64,000 nucleotides of DNA, taken from UBA3069 sp050633465 (GTDB lineage Bacteria > Pseudomonadota > Alphaproteobacteria > Rhodobacterales > Rhodobacteraceae). Each line of letters opens with the position of its first letter. Within the stretch, counting starts at the first letter, position 1. The translations under genes and the position numbers were made by a program. Location of the stretch: assembly GCA_050633465.1 (NCBI GenBank), contig JBOEGO010000002.1, positions 310,001-374,000 of the forward strand, read 5' to 3'. The notes under the pieces were generated by a model. The model was not told where the DNA came from, made no database searches, and saw only the letters and a list, made by a program, of their open reading frames with translations. This document shows, one piece after another, positions 18,209 through 24,571 of the stretch.

Positions 18209-18431
18209 ATCAAATTCCTTGTTTTCAAAATGCGACACAGGGTTTTGCGACCGGCAGATATTCAATTGCCAAATAGGCAAACACAGATGGCACGCCCCGC
18301 CCGGCACCAGCATGGACGGCCCCACCCGCAAAATCAATCAATGCCTCGCACCACCCCCGATAACAGCCCCCTATCACAGCCCCCGATTACAGCCCTTGAC
18401 GCCGCCCCCGCTTGGCCGCAATCCTGCACCC

Positions 18432-19178
18432 ATGTTCCCGATACGCGATCACAACCCGACCCATAAAACCCCCTTCGTCACCTATGCGCTGATTGCGCTG
18501 AACCTGGGGATTTTCATCAGCTATTACCCCATGTTCAGCGACGCCCGCGCCCTCAATGCCTTCTTTTTCGACTGGGCCATGATCCCCGCACGCATCACCT
18601 CGGGCGATGGGGCATATACGCTGGTCACCTCGCAATTCCTGCACGGAGGCATCATGCATCTGGCCGGTAACATGCTGTTCCTGTGGATCTTTGGCGACAA
18701 CATGGAGGAACAGTTCGGCCATACCGGCTTTGCCCTGTTCTATCTGGCCAGCGGCGTAATCGCCGCACTGGCACAGGTGGTCGCATCGCCCGGCTCCATG
18801 GTGCCAACCGTGGGGGCATCGGGTGCCATCGCGGGGGTTATGGGCGGCTACTTGCTGCTGTTTCCACGGGCAAAAGTCGACATATTGATCATCTTTATCG
18901 TGTTTTTCCGCGTCTTTACCATCCCCGCATTTGTCATGCTGGGGCTGTGGTTCGGCCTGCAAATCTTCAGCGGCATCGGGTCCAACGCCGATATGGGCGG
19001 GGTGGCCTACTGGGCACATGCGGGCGGGTTTGTCGCCGGTCTGGCCCTGACCCTGCCAAAGTTTCTCAAACTTGGCGGCATGGCCTTCTGGGCCCGCACC
19101 CACGGCCACCCGCCCCACCCCGATGCCGAATATGACCTAAGCCGCAGCAATATCCCCCGTGTCAGGAAACGCCGATGA
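18432..19178 (+). CDS. Rhomboid family intramembrane serine protease
   Basis: A 248-residue polytopic membrane protein that would cut substrate proteins within the membrane. The catalytic dyad is visible: Ser130 in VGASGAIAG and His196 in YWAHAGGF; Asn80 in HLAGNMLFLW completes the oxyanion site. The loop with HGGIMHLAGN and the six hydrophobic segments are typical. The chosen ATG at 18432 starts MFPIRDHNPT, the usual N-terminus in this branch (a short stretch before the first helix); the open frame upstream is not protein-like. The stop overlaps the GFA gene start by 4 bases, so the two are coupled. Confidence 0.94.
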   Translation: MFPIRDHNPTHKTPFVTYALIALNLGIFISYYPMFSDARALNAFFFDWAMIPARITSGDGAYTLVTSQFLHGGIMHLAGNMLFLWIFGDNMEEQFGHTGFALFYLASGVIAALAQVVASPGSMVPTVGASGAIAGVMGGYLLLFPRAKVDILIIFIVFFRVFTIPAFVMLGLWFGLQIFSGIGSNADMGGVAYWAHAGGFVAGLALTLPKFLKLGGMAFWARTHGHPPHPDAEYDLSRSNIPRVRKRR

Positions 19179-19540
19179 CCACACACCGCCTCACCTGCCA
19201 CTGCGGCGCAGTCGAACTGCGCGTCCAACTCAGCGACGGTGTCAAAACGGCGCGGCGCTGCGATTGCTCGTTCTGCCGCCGGCGTGGCGCGGTGGCGCTC
19301 TCGGCCCCGCTGGACGGAATCACCATCGTCAAAGGAGGCGAAAACCTCACCCTCTATCAATTCGGCACCAACACGGCGAAACACTGGTTTTGCAAAAGCT
19401 GCGGCATCTACACCCACCACCAACGCCGGTCAAACCCCAATGAATACGGGGTGAACGCAGGGGGCATCGACGGGCTAAACCCCCGCGATCTGGACCCGGT
19501 GTCATGGGCCGACGGTGTCAACCACCCATCCGACCGCTAA
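19175..19540 (+). CDS. GFA/CENP-V domain protein
   Basis: A 121-residue zinc-binding protein of the GFA (glutathione-dependent formaldehyde-activating) fold. The ligand cysteines are seen in CHCGAVEL, RRCDCSFCRRRG and WFCKSCGIYTHH. Despite the family name most members have unknown substrates and need not act on formaldehyde. The ATG lies in ATGA with the rhomboid stop, which suggests translational coupling. Confidence 0.9.
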   Translation: MTTHRLTCHCGAVELRVQLSDGVKTARRCDCSFCRRRGAVALSAPLDGITIVKGGENLTLYQFGTNTAKHWFCKSCGIYTHHQRRSNPNEYGVNAGGIDGLNPRDLDPVSWADGVNHPSDR

Positions 19541-19550
19541 CCGCCCCAGC

Positions 19551-19571
19551 CTTCATTGTTCTAAAAATACC
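19551..19571 (-). repeat. Dispersed 22-nt motif, form B (copy 1)
   Basis: Minus strand reads GGTATTT-N3-GAACAATGAAG (one A shorter than the other copies). It lies 89 bases 3' of the inositol monophosphatase stop, in the same orientation as that gene. One of eight related motifs in the window. Confidence 0.75.
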
Positions 19572-19602
19572 TGCACCCAACCGCCGCAAGAACAAAAGGA
19601 CC

Positions 19603-19631
19603 AAAAAACAAAAGGGCCAGACCAATGGCCC
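19603..19631 (-). terminator. Intrinsic terminator of the inositol monophosphatase gene
   Basis: On the minus strand a perfect 6-bp stem GGGCCA / TGGCCC is followed by TTTTGTTTTTTGG. It lies about 30 bases after the stop at 19660. Confidence 0.75.
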
Positions 19632-19659
19632 GACCCTCCCGACATCCATCTGCAATCAA

Positions 19660-20454
19660 TCAGTCGCGCGAACGAATGATCTTGGCAAAGGCATCAAACA
19701 CATTGCCATTGCCCACCACCAACTCGCCATGCTCCAGCGGCGCGCGCCCCTCGCGAATCGGCCCCGCCAATGCACCGGCCTCGGTCGCGATCAGATAACC
19801 GGCAGCAATGTCCCAAATCTGCAACTCGCGCTCCCAGAACCCGTCATAACGACCGGCGGCCACATAGGCCAAATCCAATGCAGCCGATCCGAACCGGCGC
19901 ACACCGGCACAAACCGGCATCAACCGCGCCAGATCCTGCAAGGTCGCAGGCAAAGTGCGCTTGGTGCCAAAAGGAACCCCCGTGGCAAACAGACATTCAA
20001 TCATCCGGTGACGCCCCGACACGCGCAAACGGTTGGAATCATTCAACCAGGCACCCTTGCCCTTCTCGGCGTAAAACATCTCGTCCTTGGCAGCATCATA
20101 CACCACACCGGCCACGATCTGGCCCTTGTGCTCCAATGCAATGGAAATCGCCCAATGCGGCAAACCATGCAGAAAATTGGTGGTGCCATCCAACGGGTCC
20201 ACGATCCAGCGACGTGTCGGATCCTTGCCGTCGATACCGCCACCCTCCTCGCCCAACCAGCCATAGGTCGGACGCGCCCCCAACAGCTCCTCTTTCAGAA
20301 TCTCCTCGGCGGCAATATCGGCCTTGGATACAAAATCGCCCGCCCCCTTCATCGACACCTGAAGGTTCTCGACCTCGCGGAAATCCTTGACCAGCGAACG
20401 CCCCGCCTTGCGTGCGGCCTTGATCATGATGTTAAGATTGGCGCTGCCCTGCAT
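19660..20454 (-). CDS. Inositol monophosphatase family protein
   Basis: A 264-residue magnesium-dependent phosphatase of the IMPase/SuhB superfamily. Motif A is WIVDPLDGTTNF (residues 83-94) with metal-binding Asp86 and Asp89. The upstream GEE at 68-70 supplies glutamates, and motif B is WDIAAGYLIATEAG near residue 220. It hydrolyses myo-inositol-1-phosphate or a related sugar/nucleotide phosphate; the exact substrate is not readable, and SuhB-like regulatory roles are possible. It is monocistronic with a clear intrinsic terminator. Confidence 0.93.
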   Translation of the reverse strand: MQGSANLNIMIKAARKAGRSLVKDFREVENLQVSMKGAGDFVSKADIAAEEILKEELLGARPTYGWLGEEGGGIDGKDPTRRWIVDPLDGTTNFLHGLPHWAISIALEHKGQIVAGVVYDAAKDEMFYAEKGKGAWLNDSNRLRVSGRHRMIECLFATGVPFGTKRTLPATLQDLARLMPVCAGVRRFGSAALDLAYVAAGRYDGFWERELQIWDIAAGYLIATEAGALAGPIREGRAPLEHGELVVGNGNVFDAFAKIIRSRD

Positions 20455-20532
20455 CGGTCCGGCTCCTGTTTGTCCAAGCCGCGCGTATAAGCAATGACGC
20501 CCCGATTGCCAAGCCTCGATCCACCACAGCGT

Positions 20533-20667
20533 AAAGGGCGCACTCCCGCCCGCTCAAAACGCATCAAAGATGCATATTCACGGTTGGGCGTGGCCCTCGG
20601 CTGACGCCTCGGGCAACCACCACACAACCGGCTTTTTCTTGGCCAAAATACTCGCGCCGCAGGCTCC
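20533..20667 (-). repeat. Dispersed structured element, copy 1 (~135 nt)
   Basis: Alignable along its length with 29334-29474. Shared blocks (plus strand) are ACTCCCGCCCGCT, CACGGTTGGGC, GCCCTCGGCTG, TTTTCTTGG, AAAATACTCGCGCCGCAGG and CTCC. Between the first two blocks the two copies differ, yet each forms a hairpin; here it is GCATC-aaa-GATGC (20561-20573). The form A 22-nt motif (20632-20653, minus) is part of it. The element lies between the lysR stop and the inositol monophosphatase start, in a gap of 255 bases without a gene. Confidence 0.75.
20632..20653 (-). repeat. Dispersed 22-nt motif, form A (copy 2)
   Basis: Minus strand reads GAGTATTT-N4-CAAGAAAAAG. It lies 57 bases 3' of the LysR-type gene stop, same orientation, inside the larger dispersed element. 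Confidence 0.8.
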
Positions 20668-20709
20668 GGCACAGGCGCCCAAACACCCCTCCAGCGGCTC
20701 CCCCCAACC

Positions 20710-21615
20710 TCACGCCCTTTGCAACTTCGCCGCCTCGATCCCCGCCAAACCGATCAACTCCGCCATATAGGGCTTTTCCAAATCCTCGGTCCGCACCGCC
20801 GCATACAAACGACGCGTCAAACCTGCCTCGGTCAATGGCCGCGTCACATAATCCGATGAATACTTTACCTCGCGCACCACCCAATCGGGCAACACAGCCA
20901 CCCCGCGATTGGACGCCACCAACAGCAAAATCACCGCCGTCAGCTCCGCCTGTCGCACCGATGCGGGTTCCACCTTGGCAGGGGTCAGCAACTGGCTGAA
21001 AATATCCAGACGCGACCGCTCCACCGGATAGGTGATCAATGTCTCGCCACGAAAATCCTCTGCCTCGATCCACGGCTTTTGCGCCAGCGGATGCTGCGCC
21101 GCAGCCACAAAAACCGGCGCATAGTCAAACAGCGGCGTGAAGGTCACCCCCGGCATCTCCTCAGGATCCGAGGAAACCACCAGATCGACCTCCTCCTTCA
21201 TCAACGCGGGCAAGGCATCAAAGGCCAGACCGGGACGAATGTCCACATCCACATCGGGCCAGCCCTTGCGGAAACTCTCCAGCACCGGAAACAGCCATTC
21301 AAAACAGGCGTGGCATTCAATCGCGATATGCAACCGCCCCGACGATCCCGCCCGCAACCCGCTGAACTCGGCCTGAAGGGCCGCAACCTCGGGCAAAATC
21401 CGCTCGGCGGCGCGCAGCATCCGCATCCCGGCCGCCGACAACTTCAACGGCTTGGACCGGCGCACGAACAGCTCCACCCCCGCCTGATCCTCCAACCCCT
21501 TGATCTGATGCGACAAAGCAGACTGCGTGATATTCAGAATATCCGCCGCCTTGCCCAAACCGCCCGCCTCGTGGATCGCCTTGATCGTACGCAGATGCCG
21601 GAATTCGATGTGCAT
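20710..21615 (-). CDS. LysR-type transcriptional regulator, probably MetR-like
   Basis: A 301-residue LysR-family regulator. The N-terminal winged helix-turn-helix is MHIEFRHLRTIKAI then GKAADILNITQSALSHQIKGLE; an effector-binding domain follows from about residue 90. It is divergent from metF with 96 bases between the starts, and this arrangement and the HACFEWLFPVL segment fit MetR, which activates methionine genes with homocysteine as co-inducer. A perfect inverted repeat in the shared region is a good operator candidate. The name metR is not assigned because only context supports it. Confidence 0.85.
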   Translation of the reverse strand: MHIEFRHLRTIKAIHEAGGLGKAADILNITQSALSHQIKGLEDQAGVELFVRRSKPLKLSAAGMRMLRAAERILPEVAALQAEFSGLRAGSSGRLHIAIECHACFEWLFPVLESFRKGWPDVDVDIRPGLAFDALPALMKEEVDLVVSSDPEEMPGVTFTPLFDYAPVFVAAAQHPLAQKPWIEAEDFRGETLITYPVERSRLDIFSQLLTPAKVEPASVRQAELTAVILLLVASNRGVAVLPDWVVREVKYSSDYVTRPLTEAGLTRRLYAAVRTEDLEKPYMAELIGLAGIEAAKLQRA

Positions 21616-21617
21616 TA

Positions 21618-21638
21618 TGAAACGCGCCTCATGTTTCA
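21618..21638. promoter_or_regulatory. Putative LysR-type operator between metR-like gene and metF
   Basis: A perfect inverted repeat TGAAAC-N9-GTTTCA begins 3 bases upstream of the regulator start and 74 bases upstream of metF. Size and symmetry (T-N11-A centred) fit an LTTR box. The classical enterobacterial TGAA-N5-TTCA MetR box is not present. Confidence 0.5.
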
Positions 21639-21711
21639 GATGAATTTAATGAGCTTGTCTCACATGCCGCCCCATGCGACAAGAGGCGACGCAACAAGGA
21701 CGAAAACCGAC

Positions 21712-22578
21712 ATGACCCGCCCGAATGTATCATTTGAATTCTTCCCGCCGCAAAGCCTCGAAGCCTCGTTCCGGCTGTGGGAAACCGCACAGGTTCTGGC
21801 CCCGCTGGACCCCGCATTCGTGTCCGTCACCTATGGCGCAGGCGGCACCACCCGCGACCTGACCCATGACGCCGTCGCCGTGTTGCATAAAAATTACGGC
21901 GTCAATGTCGCCGCCCACCTGACCTGCGTTTCCGCCACCCGCGAAGAAACCCTTGCCATCGCCGACAGCTATGCGGCGGCAGGCGTCACCGAAATCGTCG
22001 CCCTGCGCGGCGACCCGCCCAAGGGCGCGGGCGCATTCACCCAACACCCCGGCGGCTTTGCATCATCCGTAGAACTGATCGAAGCCCTTGCAAAAACGGG
22101 GAAATTCCGCCTGCGCGTCGGCGCATACCCGGAAAAACACCCCGAAGCATCAGACACCGCCGCCGATGTCGAATACCTGAAACGCAAAATCGACGCGGGC
22201 GCACATTCCGCCATCACCCAGTTCTTCTTCGAGGCAGATACGTTTTTCCGCTTCCGCGATGCCTGTGTCAAAGCAGGGATTGATGCGCCGATCATTCCGG
22301 GCATCCTGCCAATCACCTCGTGGAAGGGCACCCGCAATTTCGCCCTGCGCTGCGGCACCAATGTGCCGACATGGCTGGACGAAGCATTCGAAAAGGCCGA
22401 GCGCGACGGGCGCGCCGATCTGCTCTCTACCGCGCTCTGCACCGAACTCTGCTCGGATCTGATTGATGGCGGCGTGAATGATCTGCAATTCTATACGCTG
22501 AACCGCCCCGAACTGACCCGCGATGTCTGTCACGCACTGGGCGTCACGCCCAAGGTGAACCTCGAAAACGTGGCGTAA
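21712..22578 (+). CDS. metF: Methylenetetrahydrofolate reductase
   Basis: A 288-residue FAD-dependent TIM-barrel enzyme that reduces 5,10-methylene-THF to 5-methyl-THF for methionine synthesis. Seen motifs are SFEFFPPQS at the N-terminus (with catalytic Glu), FVSVTYGAGGTTRD, ALRGDPPKG and RVGAYPEKHPE, all hallmarks of MetF. Length agrees with bacterial MetF of about 290 residues. The ATG at 21712 gives MTRPNVSFEFF; the longer frame passes through the divergent promoter and is rejected. It is divergent from a LysR-type regulator. Confidence 0.96.
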   Translation: MTRPNVSFEFFPPQSLEASFRLWETAQVLAPLDPAFVSVTYGAGGTTRDLTHDAVAVLHKNYGVNVAAHLTCVSATREETLAIADSYAAAGVTEIVALRGDPPKGAGAFTQHPGGFASSVELIEALAKTGKFRLRVGAYPEKHPEASDTAADVEYLKRKIDAGAHSAITQFFFEADTFFRFRDACVKAGIDAPIIPGILPITSWKGTRNFALRCGTNVPTWLDEAFEKAERDGRADLLSTALCTELCSDLIDGGVNDLQFYTLNRPELTRDVCHALGVTPKVNLENVA

Positions 22579-22596
22579 CATCCGGGCGCCCTTGCC

Positions 22597-22640
22597 CTCC
22601 TCCTCGTGGCGCGGTTTCATGCCCGCAACGCGAGGAGGAG
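22597..22640 (+). promoter_or_regulatory. Hairpin that covers the Shine-Dalgarno of the thioesterase gene
   Basis: CTCCTCCTCG (22597-22606) is the exact reverse complement of CGAGGAGGAG (22631-22640). The 24-base loop can form a second stem GCGG/CCGC (22611-22614 with 22623-22626). The 3' arm contains GGAGGAG, the ribosome-binding site, six bases before the ATG at 22647. It could act as the metF terminator, as a translational lock, or both. Confidence 0.65.
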
Positions 22641-22646
22641 CCGCAA

Positions 22647-23159
22647 ATGCCCAACGATAAAACCGGCGAAAGATATATCGCCAAATCCCCCGATGACCTG
22701 ATGACCCGCGAAGAGGCGATGTCAATGTCAGGGCTGGAATCGATGCAGGCCATGGTCGCGGGCAAATACCCCGGCCCGCCCATCGCGGGGCAGCTTGGCT
22801 ATAACATCGACACCGTCGAAGAGGGCCGCGTGGTGTTTCGTGGCGCGCCGAAATTCGAATTCACCAACCCCATGGGCACCGTGCATGGCGGCTGGTATGG
22901 CACCCTGCTGGACAGCTGCATGGCCTGCGCCGTGATGACCCGGGTGCCACGCGGATCGACCTATACCACGTTGGAATATAAGGTGAATATCATCCGCTCC
23001 ATTCCGTTGGGCATGGATGTTCTGGCGATTGGCGAATGCCAGCACGCGGGGCGTTCCACCGGCATCGCATCGGGCGAAATCCGCGGCGTCGAGGATGGCA
23101 AACTCTACGCCACCGGCTCCACCACCTGCATCATCATGCAGGTCGCCAAACCCGCCTGA
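22647..23159 (+). CDS. PaaI-family hotdog thioesterase
   Basis: A 170-residue acyl-CoA thioesterase of the hotdog fold. The signature NPMGTVHGGWYGTLLDSCMACAV carries the conserved HGG and the helix with Asp that form the active site (the string is quoted here in parts: NPMGTVHGG, then LLDSCMACAV). The C-terminal strands ATGSTTCIIM are also typical. Members hydrolyse CoA esters of aromatic or short acyl groups; the substrate is open. An N-terminal extension of about 40 residues precedes the fold. The ribosome-binding site is very strong but lies within a perfect hairpin. Confidence 0.9.
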   Translation: MPNDKTGERYIAKSPDDLMTREEAMSMSGLESMQAMVAGKYPGPPIAGQLGYNIDTVEEGRVVFRGAPKFEFTNPMGTVHGGWYGTLLDSCMACAVMTRVPRGSTYTTLEYKVNIIRSIPLGMDVLAIGECQHAGRSTGIASGEIRGVEDGKLYATGSTTCIIMQVAKPA

Positions 23160-23515
23160 TCCACCCCCCATTATCCGTCAGAGCGGCCCCAGGGCCGCAC
23201 ATTGCGCCTCGTCGCCCGCTTTGGCGGGGCACTCGGGATGGGCTGGGCGCAACGGGGCCGCGCCCCATGGGGGTTCGGTGACGGGCGGTGGTGCGGATGA
23301 GTATTTTTGCCAAGAAAAAGTCGGAATAGCTGTCCCTGTCGGGCGTCGCGCCTGCAACAACTGACAGATAGGGTGCGCATCATCTGCGATGGCGCGCGAG
23401 CCCCGGCGGGGGGAGGTCATGCAACGCATGAACGAGGGGGCAGCAGGCCCCCGTTGGCCTCAGGCAAAAGCGTTCGGATCAAAGCCTTCGGATCAAAGCG
23501 TTCAGGCCAGAGCGC
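23160..23515. other. Intergenic gap of 356 bases
   Basis: No gene seen. It holds a form A 22-nt dispersed motif (23299-23320) and most of a 14-bp tandem repeat (23468-23523). The rest is GC-rich sequence with no promoter or terminator I can defend. Confidence 0.6.
23299..23320 (+). repeat. Dispersed 22-nt motif, form A (copy 3)
   Basis: Reads GAGTATTT-N4-CAAGAAAAAG, 140 bases 3' of the thioesterase stop and in the same orientation. Confidence 0.8.
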
Positions 23516-23523
23516 TTAGGCCG
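23468..23523. repeat. Tandem repeat, four copies of a 14-bp unit
   Basis: Units AAGCGTTCGGATCA, AAGCCTTCGGATCA, AAGCGTTCAGGCCA and GAGCGCTTAGGCCG, followed by a partial fifth. The array overlaps the stop codon of the DUF2235 gene, so the last codons of that gene lie in the repeat. Confidence 0.8.
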
Positions 23524-24571
23524 GAGCGTTGATGACAGTGCGATCCGCGTCGCGTTCCGCGCGATACAGCCGTTCCGATTTATCCGCCCCGACCACACGT
23601 TTGCGGCGCAGCAAAAACAGCTTGCCCCAGCCGGACCATGTGCCGACGGATGGCGCATTGGCATCCATCGGGAAACCTGCGCGCCAGCCTTCGGGCAGGG
23701 GCAATCCATGTCCTGCCGCCTTGTCCAGCATCCAGACCAGCGGAATGTTCGACAGCGGCCGCGCTTGGGTAAAATCGCCCAACTGCCCACCCACATCGCC
23801 GTGGCATCCGGGGAACCAGACTTGCTCTACCCGCCCGTCCCAGTCATCCGGCGTTTGCCACAGCACCGGCGCGTATACCTCGCGTGTTTCATCCAGCGCC
23901 AGCGCGTGGTAGCCGTGGCGCGTGGCATGGCCCAGCGCGTGGGAATGAAACGCATGTGCGGGTTGCGACCAGCGCCAGAACAGCGGCAGGCGCAGGCCCA
24001 GCGCCTTGACCGTATCCCAGACCCCGATCATTTCGATCTGCGCATCTGTATGGCAGAATGCCGCCCTGAATTCGCCCGCCACATGGCCACCGGGCGCGGT
24101 TTGATAATGGCGATAGGCCAGTTGTATCTGGCGTTCCGTGGCATGTTCGCTGCGCAGCAGGCCGACCTGATCAATCAGCCCTGCCAGTGATCTGACCGCA
24201 TAGGCCCCCCGTGAGTAGCCAAACAGGAATATCCTGTCGCCGGGGCGATACCGGCTGGCGAGATAGCCATAGGCGCGCCTGATCTGGCGGTTGATGCCGC
24301 GCCCCACCACCACATCGGGCGTGCTGCGCCAGTCGGCCCATTGCACGCCCGCCTCGTAATAGGTGGACACATCATTGCCGGTTTCCTGCAACAGCCGCCA
24401 TGTCAGCCCCGCGTTGGTTTCACGCCCGCGGCGCAGCGAAGACATGGTGCCATCCAGCACAATCACATGGGTCAGCGCCCCGCGCGTGGCGCGACGGGCA
24501 GACTGCGCATGGCGCAGCCCCGGCCATATCAGGCTTAGGGCCTGTCTACTCAGCCGCCACAGATTGCCCAT
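23516..24571 (-). CDS. DUF2235 alpha/beta-hydrolase (Tle1-like fold)
   Basis: A 351-residue protein of the DUF2235 family. The nucleophile elbow G-x-S-x-G is FGYSRGAYAVRS, preceded by RPGDRIFLF. The N-terminal strand THVIVLDGTMSS and the later IGVWDTVKALG and VWFPGCHGDVGG (with the presumed acid/base) are standard family blocks. Relatives include type VI secretion phospholipase effectors of the Tle1 group, but there is no VgrG, PAAR or immunity gene here, so a housekeeping hydrolase role is equally likely. Its start lies 26 bases inside the 3' end of the upstream molybdenum hydroxylase gene, indicating co-transcription. Confidence 0.9.
   Translation of the reverse strand: MGNLWRLSRQALSLIWPGLRHAQSARRATRGALTHVIVLDGTMSSLRRGRETNAGLTWRLLQETGNDVSTYYEAGVQWADWRSTPDVVVGRGINRQIRRAYGYLASRYRPGDRIFLFGYSRGAYAVRSLAGLIDQVGLLRSEHATERQIQLAYRHYQTAPGGHVAGEFRAAFCHTDAQIEMIGVWDTVKALGLRLPLFWRWSQPAHAFHSHALGHATRHGYHALALDETREVYAPVLWQTPDDWDGRVEQVWFPGCHGDVGGQLGDFTQARPLSNIPLVWMLDKAAGHGLPLPEGWRAGFPMDANAPSVGTWSGWGKLFLLRRKRVVGADKSERLYRAERDADRTVINAPA

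Noticed and set aside
20570..20770. Short plus-strand frames sharing an LAKILAPQAP string (also at 29446-29655)
   Set aside because: The shared peptide is simply the translation of the dispersed element; no start context, and the frames diverge outside it.
23516..24571. Type VI secretion effector (Tle1)
   Set aside because: The fold is related but there is no VgrG, PAAR, adaptor or immunity gene, so the effector label is not supported.
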